Part shown: piece after piece, positions 43,319 through 52,895 of the stretch
Position numbering within the stretch: position 1 is the stretch's first letter
Layout: each line of letters opens with the position of its first letter
NCBI GenBank assembly: GCA_947502645.1
Contig: CANNAD010000001.1
Location: 372,001-436,000 of the forward strand
Reading direction: 5' to 3'
DNA from: an uncultured Micrococcaceae bacterium
GTDB taxonomy: Bacteria > Actinomycetota > Actinomycetes > Actinomycetales > Micrococcaceae
DNA: 64,000 bases
Notes under the pieces: model-generated
The model's input: only the letters and a program-made list of their open reading frames with translations
Told to the model about the DNA's origin: nothing
Database searches by the model: none
Position numbers and translations under genes: made by a program

Positions 43319-45400
43319 CTACTTCTCGACGAGTGTCAGCACGTCATAGGTGGCCACGATTTCGTCGTTCTGGTTGGTCAGGAGGGCATCCCACCGGACC
43401 TCACCATATTCGTCGTCTTCGCGCGGGCTGATCTGCTTGGCAGTCAGCGTGACGCGGAACGAGTCACCGGCAGCCAGCGGAGTGATGAAGCGCAGCGACT
43501 CCAGACCATAGTTCGCCAGGACCGGTCCCGGAGCGGGCTCTACGAACAACCCGGCGGCCCAGGACAGCAGCAGGTAACCGTGGGCCACGATGCCCGGGAA
43601 GAACGGGTTCGCGGCAGCCGCTTCCTCGTTCGTGTGTGCGTAGAACGTGTCTCCCGTGGTGTTGGCGAACGCGGTGATGTCCTCCAGGCTGACTTCGCGC
43701 AGGTCCGAACGGATCGCATCGCCCACCTGAAGTTCGGCGAGGTTCTTCCGGAACGGGTGGCCGCCGTCGTAATTGCGGTCCGCACCGGCATGCCAGACGC
43801 CGGTCACGGCCGTCAGCATGTTCGGGGAACCCTGCAGTGCGGTGCGCTGCATGTGGTGCATGACTGAGCGGATACCACCGAGCTCCTCACCGCCGCCAGC
43901 ACGCCCGGGACCCCCGTGGACGAGGTGCGGCACCGGCGAACCATGCCCCGTTGACGTCTTGGCGTCCTCGCGGTTGAGCATGTGGACGCGGCCGTGATGT
44001 GCGGCGATGCCAAGAACCAGCTCGCGCGCAACGGCATCGTCATTGGTGCACACGGTGGCGACAAGCGAACCCGACCCCATAGCCGCAAGACGAATGGCAT
44101 CCTCGAGGCTGTCATAGCCGACGACGGATGCGACCGGCCCGAAAGCCTCGCGGGAGTGCAGCTCCTGCGACTCATTGTCCGACCAGGTGAGAACAACCGG
44201 CGACATGAAGGCACCCTGCTCCGATACTCCGACCGAACCATCACGGTGGGTGACGGCGGGAGCGTCGAGGCTGCCGTAGGCAAGCTCGCCGCCGGCAGCC
44301 AGCATGGACTGCACGGCGGAGCGGACATCCTCAAGCTGCTCGAGGGACGCCAGGGCACCCATGGTGACGCCCTCGGCGCGCGGATCCCCTAGGACTACCC
44401 GCTGCTCGATACGCTTCTGCACGGCCTCGACAACATCGTTGACCATATTCCGGGGCACCAGTGTGCGCCGGATGCTCGTGCATTTCTGGCCGGCCTTGAC
44501 GGTCATCTCCGTCACCACGGCCTTCACGAAGGCATCGAACTCCGGGGTGCCCGGCACTGCATCCGGTCCGAGAATCGCCGCGTTGAGCGAGTCGGTTTCC
44601 GAGGTGAAACGCACCCCGCCGTGGACGACGTTCTCGTGTGACTTGAGCTTGTTTGCTGTGTTGGCCGAACCGGTGAAGGACACCATGTCGCGGTAATCCA
44701 GGTGGTCCAGCAGTTCCCGTGCAGAGCCGGAAATGAGCTGCAGCGATCCTGCCGGGAGGATGTTGGACTCGATCATGAGCTTGACGACGGCGGCGGTCAG
44801 GTAGCCGGTGGGTGTTGCTGGCTTGACGATGGTGGGCACACCAGCGATGAAGGCAGGCGCGAACTTTTCAAGCATGCCCCAGACAGCGAAGTTGAACGCG
44901 TTGATCTGGACAGCGACGCCGGGGATGCGGGTGTAGATGTGCTCACCGACAAAGGAACCGTCCTTGGAGAGGACTTCCGCCGGACCGTCGATGACAACCT
45001 GGGAGTTGGGAAGTTCGCGACGGCCTTTGGAGCCGAAGGTGAACAGCACACCGATACCGCCGTCGATGTCCACCATTGAGTCGATCTTGGTGGCGCCGGT
45101 GCGGGCAGACAGCTCATAGAGGGCGTCCCGCTGACCATTGAGGAACTGCGCGAGCTGTTTCAGCTTCAGCGCACGCTGGTGGAACGTCAGTTCACCAAGT
45201 GACCGCTGGCCGACGGTACGTCCATGCTCGACGACGGCGGCCAGGTCCAGGCCCTGGGAGCTTACCTGCGCGAGCACATCACCGGTGCTGGCATCGCGTA
45301 CGTCGGTACTGTGGCCGACGATCTCGGTGGCGTCCGGAGTCCACCACCCGTCCTGGACGTAACTGGGAACTATCTCCACACCAATGGCGGTCGAGGTCAT
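43319..45400 (-). CDS. paaZ: Bifunctional oxepin-CoA hydrolase / aldehyde dehydrogenase
   Basis: A 693-residue fusion that opens the oxepin-CoA ring and oxidises the resulting semialdehyde. An N-terminal aldehyde dehydrogenase (about 1-520) has the catalytic Cys in VKAGQKCTSIRR near 304 and Glu-containing strands. A C-terminal MaoC-like hydratase (about 545-690) has FANTTGDTFYAHTNEEAA and PGIVAHGYLLLS. The ATG at 45400 is chosen over 45418 because of ribosome site aaagg. Transcribed alone; a near-perfect PaaR palindrome lies at 45474-45487. Confidence 0.95.
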   Translation of the reverse strand: MTSTAIGVEIVPSYVQDGWWTPDATEIVGHSTDVRDASTGDVLAQVSSQGLDLAAVVEHGRTVGQRSLGELTFHQRALKLKQLAQFLNGQRDALYELSARTGATKIDSMVDIDGGIGVLFTFGSKGRRELPNSQVVIDGPAEVLSKDGSFVGEHIYTRIPGVAVQINAFNFAVWGMLEKFAPAFIAGVPTIVKPATPTGYLTAAVVKLMIESNILPAGSLQLISGSARELLDHLDYRDMVSFTGSANTANKLKSHENVVHGGVRFTSETDSLNAAILGPDAVPGTPEFDAFVKAVVTEMTVKAGQKCTSIRRTLVPRNMVNDVVEAVQKRIEQRVVLGDPRAEGVTMGALASLEQLEDVRSAVQSMLAAGGELAYGSLDAPAVTHRDGSVGVSEQGAFMSPVVLTWSDNESQELHSREAFGPVASVVGYDSLEDAIRLAAMGSGSLVATVCTNDDAVARELVLGIAAHHGRVHMLNREDAKTSTGHGSPVPHLVHGGPGRAGGGEELGGIRSVMHHMQRTALQGSPNMLTAVTGVWHAGADRNYDGGHPFRKNLAELQVGDAIRSDLREVSLEDITAFANTTGDTFYAHTNEEAAAANPFFPGIVAHGYLLLSWAAGLFVEPAPGPVLANYGLESLRFITPLAAGDSFRVTLTAKQISPREDDEYGEVRWDALLTNQNDEIVATYDVLTLVEK

Positions 45401-45473
45401 GGGGCACCGGCCTTTCAACTACAACGGGACCGGACGTGGTTACCTGCCAGGCGGGGGCCCGGAAACATAACCG

Positions 45474-45487
45474 ACCGTCCGTTCGGT
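45474..45487 (-). promoter_or_regulatory. PaaR-type operator D, upstream of paaZ
   Basis: ACCGTCCGTTCGGT is a full match to ACCG-NN-CG-NN-CGGT and is the best copy in the window. Confidence 0.78.
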
Positions 45488-45588
45488 ATTTTGTCCAGCC
45501 TACATCACTGTGCCGCGCAGCACAGCCTCTGCTGAGACTAACGCCAAAGTCATTGACAGACGCCAATCACTAGTGGTCTGATGGAGCC

Positions 45589-46425
45589 TTGACTGAATCA
45601 GAAACCCGCCCCACCCTCTCCGACAGCTGGAACATCCTCGATGATCAGCTGGCTCCCAATCAGCGCTGGTCCACATGGACTTCCATCGAAGCCGGAATGC
45701 GCGGCCCTTCCCCGCGCCCGGACTACGTCATCGAGGACGCAGGCGCCATAGACACCGAGCTCGGGATCCTCAAGACCGGCAAGGAAGCAGATGTCTTCCT
45801 CATAGAACGCGCCTCCACTGAGCGGAGCGCGATTCTCGCCGCCAAGCGGTACCGGGCACCGGATCAACGGCTGTTCCACCGGTCATCGGACTACACGGAG
45901 GGCAGGCGGGTCCGTCGCAGCCGCGACCAGCGCGCTCTCGAACAAAAGACGAACTATGGCAAGAACATTGCCGCTGCACAGTGGGCATGGGCTGAATGGT
46001 CCTCACTCTGCCTGCTGTGGGAGAAGGGCGCCCCTGTCCCCTACCCTGTGCAGATTGACGGCACCGAGATCCTGATGGAGTTCATTGAGGATCCTGAGAC
46101 CGACGGCGCTGCGGCCCCGCGATTACAGCAGACACGCCCGGACCGGCAGCAGCTCGAGGAATACTGGCACCAGCTCGTCGACGCCATGCTGGTGCTCGCC
46201 AACCTCGGCTTTGTCCACGGAGACCTCTCCCCCTACAACGTGCTCGCCGCAGGAAACCGTCTGGTTGTCATCGACCTGCCACAACTCATTGACCTTGCGG
46301 CGAACCCGCACGGCATGGAAATGCTCGAACGGGATTGCCGCAACATGTGCACGTGGTTCAACGCAAGGGGGCTGGACGTCAACGACGGCGAACTCTTCGC
46401 AGAGTTGGTCGCCGCAGCCTGGTGA
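45589..46425 (+). CDS. RIO-type serine/threonine protein kinase
   Basis: A 278-residue RIO1-like kinase. The ATP loop is TGKEADVFLI near 65 (short glycine-poor RIO P-loop), the invariant Lys is in LAAKRYRAP, the catalytic loop is FVHGDLSPYNVL near 210, and the metal-binding Asp is in VVIDLPQLID. TTG start. Bacterial RIO proteins are poorly understood; substrate unknown. Confidence 0.87.
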   Translation: MTESETRPTLSDSWNILDDQLAPNQRWSTWTSIEAGMRGPSPRPDYVIEDAGAIDTELGILKTGKEADVFLIERASTERSAILAAKRYRAPDQRLFHRSSDYTEGRRVRRSRDQRALEQKTNYGKNIAAAQWAWAEWSSLCLLWEKGAPVPYPVQIDGTEILMEFIEDPETDGAAAPRLQQTRPDRQQLEEYWHQLVDAMLVLANLGFVHGDLSPYNVLAAGNRLVVIDLPQLIDLAANPHGMEMLERDCRNMCTWFNARGLDVNDGELFAELVAAAW

Positions 46426-46488
46426 GCTGCCCTACCCCTGGCCCGGTGATGCGTGTTTATATGGGATCCCCCGAGGAAAGGACCTGCC

Positions 46489-46686
46489 ATGACTGAGAGC
46501 ACCCGCGACGAACCCGAGAAGATCCCCGCCGACGACAGCTCGCCGGCAGTCGAGCCGGATGTGCAGTCAGACCCGGCCAGGGACGTCAGCGAAGACACGG
46601 ACTGGAGCACCGAAGGCGGCGCAACGCCGTCCGGCGCCGCTACTGAAACCGGTGCGCGTGACGAACAGGACGAACCGGAAGCATAG
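46489..46686 (+). CDS. Small acidic, probably disordered protein
   Basis: A 65-residue protein, very rich in Asp, Glu, Pro, Ser and Thr, without hydrophobic core. A perfect ribosome site (gaggaaagg) selects ATG 46489. It ends back-to-back with the lipoprotein gene. Not recognised. Confidence 0.65.
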   Translation: MTESTRDEPEKIPADDSSPAVEPDVQSDPARDVSEDTDWSTEGGATPSGAATETGARDEQDEPEA

Positions 46687-47268
46687 CTACGGCGCAGTTG
46701 TTCCCGTGGAAGTCGCCGGAGTGGCCAGGCCGTCGGAGATCACGATGACCACGGGAACGCTGCCGGTGGGATTGTCCTTCTCGAGGGCCTCTTCCACCGC
46801 AGCAACCTTGCCCTCTGCCACAGCGATCGTCACTTCACCTGTTCGGCCGTCAGAGTTGATCCGGTGAATACTCACGGCGAGTTCGGGTTCAAGCGCCGCC
46901 TGCCATGCGGCCAGGGATTTAACCGCCTGCTCGAGTTGATGCCTGTTGAGCTGAACGATCTGGGGCACCGCACCGGCGTCGGCTGCTCTGTCCGCAGCCT
47001 CTTCGGTGGTCACCGCCACATGCAGTTCCCCTGACTCAATCCACCCCTGCGAGTAGTCGTCACCGAGCTCCTCCCGCAACCGGTCGTTGAGCAGGAGCAG
47101 TCTGGTGGCGTCCTGGGGAGTCTGCGACTGCATGGTTTCGGAACCTCCGGACGTGATCATCACTGCTGGGCTTTCCTCGGAACGTGAGGATGCCGGCCCG
47201 CAAGCACTCATTCCGAACGCTCCCACGGCCGTCAGTGCCACAATAACGGCACACCGTCTACGGCTCAT
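46687..47268 (-). CDS. Exported lipoprotein of unknown function
   Basis: A 193-residue protein: basic start MSRRRC, hydrophobic core, lipobox GMSAC near residue 23 (lipidated Cys). The mature part has a helical central region and C-terminal IAVAEGKVAAVEEALEKDN. Strong site ggagtgcag precedes ATG 47268; the longer frame upstream is rejected. It lies downstream of the serine-protease gene behind a terminator. Confidence 0.78.
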   Translation of the reverse strand: MSRRRCAVIVALTAVGAFGMSACGPASSRSEESPAVMITSGGSETMQSQTPQDATRLLLLNDRLREELGDDYSQGWIESGELHVAVTTEEAADRAADAGAVPQIVQLNRHQLEQAVKSLAAWQAALEPELAVSIHRINSDGRTGEVTIAVAEGKVAAVEEALEKDNPTGSVPVVIVISDGLATPATSTGTTAP

Positions 47269-47303
47269 CTGCACTCCTGATTGGTCACTTGTTGGATAGA
47301 CGA

Positions 47304-47341
47304 AGAGTGGGCTCCATTCGTTCCCGATTGGAGCCCACTCT
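47304..47341 (-). terminator. Terminator hairpin after the serine-protease gene
   Basis: A perfect 13-bp stem (agagtgggctcca / tggagcccactct) with a 12-nt loop, 30 bp after the protease stop. Confidence 0.8.
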
Positions 47342-47371
47342 TTCGTGGTGAACTGATGCTGCCCGCGGTGG

Positions 47372-49849
47372 TTAGCCTTCTGCGCCGCGGCGGCGGAAGA
47401 GCATGAACGCTGCGCCCGCCAGGAGCAGGACACCGCCCGCTGCGCCAATGGATGTCAGCGTGTTGGAGCTGCCCGTCTTCGGCAGTTCGTTCGACTCTGC
47501 ATCAGCGTCGCCGCCGTTGTCAGCAGGAGCTGGAGTTACCTCGTCGCCGGGAGCCGGCGCCGTAGGTGCATCGGTGGGCTCCGGTGACGGATTGGTGGGC
47601 GGTTCCGTTGGTTCCGGTGCTGGTGCGGCCAGAACCGTGATCGACAGCGTCGCTGCACCGGAGGTCATGTCGGAGACCGTCTGCACGGCTGCGATGTTGT
47701 GAGTTCCCGTATCGAACTTGCCGGGAACCTCAACGCTCCAGGCGCCCTCGACGACGTCGGCTTCGATCTCGATATCGTCATTGGTGGTCACGAGTACGGT
47801 TGCGCCGTCGATTCCGGTGCCCGAGATGGTGGACGGGCCGCCCTCCTCGTAGGAGAACTCCTGTCCGTTTTCGGGCGAGGTGATGAGAGGCTTGGCCGGG
47901 ACGACGGCGAAGGTGCTGGAAACAGCACCCGAAGTCTCGCCGTTCAGGCTCTGTGCTGCGTTCACCGTGTATTCGCCGTAGCGCAGTGCCTCATCGATTT
48001 CGTACGTCCACTTGCCGTCTTCGGAGACCGTAGCTTCACCGGTGACATCGCCGGTCAACGTCACGGTGGCACCTGCGGTGCCTGTGCCGCTGATGGCGGA
48101 GACGAAGGACGTCAGGTTTGCGCCGTCCTTCGGGGTGGAGATGACCGGCATGGCGATGGTCGCTGTGAGCGTATAGGTCTTGACCGCTGAGGTGCTGAAG
48201 CCGTTCTTGCCCTGCACGGTGAAGGTGAACTCACCCGGGGTTGCCGGGGCGTTGAAGCTCCACTTGCCGTCCTTGACAGCAACGGTTGTTGCCTTGCCGT
48301 CCAGGGTGACGACGACGGACTTCGCCGCCGCAAGGTCACCAGGAACGGTGCCGGTAACAGCTGCTCCGGTTCCCACGGAACCGCCATCCTGCGGGGAGCC
48401 GAGCACCGGGGCGTTGACGGCTAGTTCAACCGTGTAGCCATCAGTGTAGGAGAGAGCGTCCTTGAGGTCCGCATTGTAAGCCACGCTGCGTCCGTTGGAC
48501 TGGCCGCCCGCGCTGGTGATGCCTACTGCCAGCGTTCCGGAGATCACGGCGCCGCCGGAATCTCCAGCAGCGTTGAGCGCACCATAGGTACCGAAGCCCT
48601 TGACGCCGCGAACATCGTTCCGGTCGTCGTCAATGTTGATGCCGCCGACGAGGAACAGCGTCACTTCGTCGACTTCACCACAGGTCCAGCCGGTGGTCCG
48701 GCCGGATTTGCAGATCGGGGCGCCCAGGACGGCGGTGGAAACACCGGTGACCTTGGGGCCGCTGGCGGTGAGATCCGCTACGTCGTTCCAATCGGTGACC
48801 AACGGAAGAAGATCGAGATCCGGGTTGATGTCGTCGATGACCGAGACGTCGGTACCGAAGTTACCGAGGTCATCCATGGAGTCAGCATCTTCATAGCCGC
48901 TGACCGGTGAGTTGTTGGCCCCGCCGAACTGGGAGAACCCAAAAGTTCCCAGGTCTGCGCCGATGTTGACGCTTCCGCCTGCCTGATCGGCTGCAGGATC
49001 CGTCAGGGCAACGTCATCGAAGGCACCGTCGTGGGTGCAGTGGCCAGCGGAGATGATTGCAGGGTCCCCGGCCTTGTTGAATCCGTTCCAGCCGATGGAG
49101 CACAGTGCGATCGAACCGTCTCCGAGGTCGTGGCCGTAACCCTGGCCGTTGACGACGTCGGCCGTTGCGCTTGCGGGACCGTCAGCCTGCGCAACGGTGA
49201 CGTTGGCGTAGCGGCCGGCAAACTCTGTGACGGACATCGTCGAGGAAACGTCGGCGCTGCGATGCTGCGGCGCGGGCTTTTCCGTTGACAGGGCGCCCGT
49301 GTGGATGATGTATTCAGTGCCGTTCCAGCCGATCGCCTGCAGCTTCGCAAAGTCTTCGTCGCTGGCTACGGCGAGGTAGTCAGCCGCGAGGCTCTCCAGG
49401 CTTGAAGCGGTCTTCCGCTTCACGTCGTTGGACTTCACGGCGACCTCAACCCTGACACCGAGTTCGCGGGAGAGCTTCTCGCCGGCTGCCTCAGCGTCAA
49501 CGTCGCTGGTTGCGGTGTGTACCTTGATGGCGCCGTCTTCGATGGACACCTGCGCCTCGGAGTCAGTGGCTACGATGGCTGCCTCGGCTTCGAGGGCCTT
49601 CTGTGCCAGCTCGCCTGCGGCGTCGAACTCGGCCTTGCTCATATCGAGGTCACGTTCGAGTGCCTCATCGAGTCCGCCTGGAAGGGTAGCTTCGGACGGT
49701 GTTTCTGTAACGGGCGCGGATGGCGCCGGAGACTCTGCCCCGGTGGCGTTAGCCGCCGGCACTGTGACGAACGTGCTGCCCAGGACAAGAGCAGCTGCGG
49801 CACACGCGGTACCGCCACGCTTGAAGAAAGCGCGCGTGGATTCCTGCAT
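47372..49849 (-). CDS. Cell-wall-anchored S1 (alpha-lytic-type) serine protease
   Basis: An 825-residue surface protease. Signal peptide (1-34) is followed by a prodomain like those of alpha-lytic proteases (about 60-190), then a chymotrypsin-fold catalytic domain with H270 (SAGHC), probable D334 and S431 (GDSGG). Three bacterial Ig-like repeats (about 465-740), a Pro/Glu/Thr spacer and an LPKTG sortase signal at 789 with transmembrane helix and RRR tail complete it. Sortase would link it to peptidoglycan. A lone gene with its own terminator. Substrate unknown. Confidence 0.92.
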   Translation of the reverse strand: MQESTRAFFKRGGTACAAAALVLGSTFVTVPAANATGAESPAPSAPVTETPSEATLPGGLDEALERDLDMSKAEFDAAGELAQKALEAEAAIVATDSEAQVSIEDGAIKVHTATSDVDAEAAGEKLSRELGVRVEVAVKSNDVKRKTASSLESLAADYLAVASDEDFAKLQAIGWNGTEYIIHTGALSTEKPAPQHRSADVSSTMSVTEFAGRYANVTVAQADGPASATADVVNGQGYGHDLGDGSIALCSIGWNGFNKAGDPAIISAGHCTHDGAFDDVALTDPAADQAGGSVNIGADLGTFGFSQFGGANNSPVSGYEDADSMDDLGNFGTDVSVIDDINPDLDLLPLVTDWNDVADLTASGPKVTGVSTAVLGAPICKSGRTTGWTCGEVDEVTLFLVGGINIDDDRNDVRGVKGFGTYGALNAAGDSGGAVISGTLAVGITSAGGQSNGRSVAYNADLKDALSYTDGYTVELAVNAPVLGSPQDGGSVGTGAAVTGTVPGDLAAAKSVVVTLDGKATTVAVKDGKWSFNAPATPGEFTFTVQGKNGFSTSAVKTYTLTATIAMPVISTPKDGANLTSFVSAISGTGTAGATVTLTGDVTGEATVSEDGKWTYEIDEALRYGEYTVNAAQSLNGETSGAVSSTFAVVPAKPLITSPENGQEFSYEEGGPSTISGTGIDGATVLVTTNDDIEIEADVVEGAWSVEVPGKFDTGTHNIAAVQTVSDMTSGAATLSITVLAAPAPEPTEPPTNPSPEPTDAPTAPAPGDEVTPAPADNGGDADAESNELPKTGSSNTLTSIGAAGGVLLLAGAAFMLFRRRGAEG

Positions 49850-50013
49850 TCAATTTCCCCTATGGTGAGATCCGCTAGTTGATTCAGGGCGGGAGTGGCG
49901 CACCCTGGCTGCGAATCGATCTGACTTATCAAACTGAACGTTATGGAATCCAGCCGCAATTATCAAGTTGTTGCCCTGCAAACACTCAGGTAACAATCAG
50001 GGAACTATGGTTG

Positions 50014-50865
50014 CTATTTTTCCCATGTGAAAAATCCTTGCCCGCTCTTGCGACCAAGCTCACCGGCAGCCACCTTGTCCCGCAAGATCTGCGGAGGCGC
50101 GAACCGATCCCCAAGTGTCGAGTGAAGGTACTCCGCAATCCCGAGACGAACATCGAGGCCAACTATATCCGTCGTCCGCAAAGGGCCGGTAGGGTGCTTG
50201 TAACCCAACACCATGGCCGTATCTATATCCTCGGCTGAGGCCACACCCTCTTCAACCATGCGCATTGCTTCCAGCGCAATTGCCACTCCCAGTCGTGAGC
50301 TCGCAAAGCCAGGTGCGTCGTTGACGACAACAGGAGTTTTCCCAAGATCCTCGACCCAGCTGCGGCTGGCCTCGGCTAGGGCCTCCGACGTCGTTCCCGC
50401 CAGCACCACCTCAATCAGGGTGGAAGCCGGAACCGGATTGAAGAAGTGCAGACCACAGAAGCGCTCTGGCCGGGCCAAGGTGGCTGCCAGCTCCGAGACA
50501 GAGAGGGACGAGGTGTTGGTGGCCAGCCAGGCGTCGTCGGCCAGCTGCTCCTCAACGGCAGCAAGAGCCTTGCTTTTCAGCGCGAAATCCTCGGGCACGG
50601 CCTCCACAACGAGTCCGCAATCCGCGAAGGACGCGTAATCGGTGGACACAGAGAACCGTGTTTCTAGTGCTTCCGCACTTTCCGTGGTGGACCCGCGCTC
50701 AACGCTCTTCTGCAAGGCGCCAGTCACACGGCCGTGGGCGGCGTCAGCTGACTCGGCATCACGTTCAACAACGACGACGGCGGCACCGGCAACGCAGAAC
50801 GCGTGCGCGATCCCCGCCCCCATACGTCCGCCGCCAAGGACTCCGACTTTGCCGGGAATGGTCAT
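50014..50865 (-). CDS. paaH: 3-hydroxyacyl-CoA dehydrogenase, probable PaaH
   Basis: A 283-residue 3HCDH: NAD-binding GGGRMGAGIAHAF at the N-terminus, FFNPVPASTLIEVV with the active-site His region, and DIVGLDVRLGIAEYL at the C-terminal dimer domain. It oxidises 3-hydroxyadipyl-CoA. Last gene of a three-gene operon, overlapping the hydratase gene (TAATG). Confidence 0.88.
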   Translation of the reverse strand: MTIPGKVGVLGGGRMGAGIAHAFCVAGAAVVVVERDAESADAAHGRVTGALQKSVERGSTTESAEALETRFSVSTDYASFADCGLVVEAVPEDFALKSKALAAVEEQLADDAWLATNTSSLSVSELAATLARPERFCGLHFFNPVPASTLIEVVLAGTTSEALAEASRSWVEDLGKTPVVVNDAPGFASSRLGVAIALEAMRMVEEGVASAEDIDTAMVLGYKHPTGPLRTTDIVGLDVRLGIAEYLHSTLGDRFAPPQILRDKVAAGELGRKSGQGFFTWEK

Positions 50866-51611
50866 TATTTCTTCTTCCTGTCCAGGAATGCCTGCATGCG
50901 GTCAAACTTTGCTTCGGACTCGAACAACATCCCCTGCGCCAAAGTATCGATCACGGGGTGCGCGTCGGCCGGCATGTGGAACACCGATTTCGTGATGCGC
51001 ACGGCCAGCGGATCCTGACGTGCAATTCTGTCCGCCAGGGCGTTGGCAGCATCCAGGAGGCCATCGGCGTCGTGCACTTCCGTGACGAGCCGGGCAGCGA
51101 GCGCTTCGTCCGCTGTCAGGATGCGGCCGGCGAGCAGGATTTCCTTCGCCAGCGGCTCCCCCACGAGTTCCTTCAACCGCCAGGTTGCGCCCGCTGCGGC
51201 GAGGATTCCCAGACCGGTTTCCGGGTTGCCGATTTTCAATGTGGTCGAAGCGATGCGGAAGTCCGCCGCGTAGGCCAACTCCGCACCGCCGCCCAGTGCG
51301 TAGCCGTCAAGGGCAGCTATGACCGGCATGGGAAGTTTTGCGATCCGTACGAAGATCGAGGAGTTGATGCCTTGCAGCGCATCATCACGTCGGCGTTCGC
51401 GGAGCTGTGCAATGTCGGCACCCGAGGCGAATACGCCGTTAGCGCCGGAGATGATCAGTACACGCGGTGCGGCCTCAAGCTCAGCGCAGACCTCGTGAAG
51501 TTCATCCACCATCGTCTGGTCGATAGCGTTTCGGACGTCTGGACGGTTCAGCTGAACGTGGACCCGACCGTCGGTTTCCGTGACGTCGAGCGTGATGAAA
51601 TCAGTCCTCAT
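50865..51611 (-). CDS. paaF: Enoyl-CoA hydratase, probable PaaF
   Basis: A 248-residue crotonase with oxyanion-hole segments GVFASGADIAQL and LDGYALGGGAELA, and catalytic Glu positions in GNPETGLGIL. By context it hydrates 2,3-dehydroadipyl-CoA. It overlaps both neighbours by one base (TGATG, TAATG), so it is translationally coupled. Confidence 0.85.
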   Translation of the reverse strand: MRTDFITLDVTETDGRVHVQLNRPDVRNAIDQTMVDELHEVCAELEAAPRVLIISGANGVFASGADIAQLRERRRDDALQGINSSIFVRIAKLPMPVIAALDGYALGGGAELAYAADFRIASTTLKIGNPETGLGILAAAGATWRLKELVGEPLAKEILLAGRILTADEALAARLVTEVHDADGLLDAANALADRIARQDPLAVRITKSVFHMPADAHPVIDTLAQGMLFESEAKFDRMQAFLDRKKK

Positions 51612-52822
51612 CAGCAGGACTCAAGCAGCAGTGCGGAGCCCTGGCCAACACCTACGCACAGTGTTGCCAGACCCCGTGATGCTCCTTCGCGTTCCATGCG
51701 ACCGATAAGGGTGATGGCAATACGAGAGCCGGACGAACCGAGGGGGTGCCCAAGGGCGATGGCGCCGCCGTCGCGGTTGACGATCTCCGGGTCCAGCCCC
51801 AGACGCCGAATGGTGGCCAGCGATTGGGTGGCAAAAGCTTCGTTGAGCTCAACGGCACCGATGTCGGACAAGTCCCAGCCACTGCGTTCCAGGACCTTGC
51901 GGGTCGCGGGAACGGGCCCTACACCCATGACTTCTGGGGCTACCCCGGCGGAGGCACCTTCGGCGATGCGCGCACGCGGCGTGAGACCGTACTGTTCGAG
52001 CGCCCGCTCGGAGGCAACGATGATGGCAGAGGCCCCGTCGTTGAGGCTGCTGGCGTTGCCTGCCGTAACAATGCCGCCAGGCTTGACGACGGGCCGCAGC
52101 TTGGACAGGACCTCCATGGTTGTCCCGGGGCGGGGGCCTTCGTCGGTATCAACGATGGTGTCGCCCTTGCGCCCACGGATGGTGACCGGAACGATTTCAT
52201 CCTTGAACCGGCCCCCCTCGATCGCTGCGAGCGCGAGCTCGTGTGAGCGGACGGCGAAGGCGTCCGCATCTTCACGGCTGATGCCGTCGACGGCAGCAAC
52301 TTCTTCGGCGGTCTCTGGCATCGAGTATGTCATTTTGCCGTCACGGGAGAGGTCCCCTGTGGCAAAGCGTTCGTTGACGAAGCGCCAGCCGATCGCGGTA
52401 TCGAACGTGTCTCCGGGCTTGGCGAATGCTTTCTGCGGCTTCTCCATGACCCAGGGCGCACGGCTCATGGATTCCACGCCTCCGGCGACCACGATGTCCG
52501 CGGCTCCTGCCTTGATCATGTGGGATGCCATGATGATGGCGCTCATCCCGGATGCGCACAGCCGGTTGACGGTGATTCCGGGGACCGTTTCCGGGACGCC
52601 GGCCAGCAGTGATGCCATGCGCGCGACGTTGCGGTTTTCCTCGCCGGCGCCGTTGGCGTTGCCGTAGATCACTTCGTCGATCGTGGCCGGATCTATGCCT
52701 GCGCGTGCAATCGCCTCACGGATGGTGAGCGCCGCCAGGTCATCTGGCCGAACGCTGGAAAGCGCTCCGCCGTATCGACCAACCGGGGTCCGTGCCCCGC
52801 CAACCAGAAATGCTTCAGCCAT
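51611..52822 (-). CDS. paaJ: Acyl-CoA thiolase, probable 3-oxoadipyl-CoA thiolase PaaJ
   Basis: A 403-residue thiolase with nucleophile C89 in NRLCASGMSAI, GGAIALGHPLGSSG with catalytic His, and the second Cys in LATLCVGVGQGSA. It splits 3-oxoadipyl-CoA (or other 3-ketoacyl-CoA) into acetyl-CoA and succinyl-CoA. First gene of the operon, with a PaaR-like site at 52896-52909. A general FadA role is possible. Confidence 0.86.
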   Translation of the reverse strand: MAEAFLVGGARTPVGRYGGALSSVRPDDLAALTIREAIARAGIDPATIDEVIYGNANGAGEENRNVARMASLLAGVPETVPGITVNRLCASGMSAIIMASHMIKAGAADIVVAGGVESMSRAPWVMEKPQKAFAKPGDTFDTAIGWRFVNERFATGDLSRDGKMTYSMPETAEEVAAVDGISREDADAFAVRSHELALAAIEGGRFKDEIVPVTIRGRKGDTIVDTDEGPRPGTTMEVLSKLRPVVKPGGIVTAGNASSLNDGASAIIVASERALEQYGLTPRARIAEGASAGVAPEVMGVGPVPATRKVLERSGWDLSDIGAVELNEAFATQSLATIRRLGLDPEIVNRDGGAIALGHPLGSSGSRIAITLIGRMEREGASRGLATLCVGVGQGSALLLESC

Positions 52823-52895
52823 GAATGTGCCCCACTACCTTGGTGCCGTTGGTTTGTGACGGTGTTTCCGGGCAAGGAACCACGGAAAATTACCG

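Noticed and set aside
50658-52667. 669-residue plus-strand frame over the thiolase operon
   Set aside because: Low-complexity Ser/Arg/Pro shadow of three coding genes.
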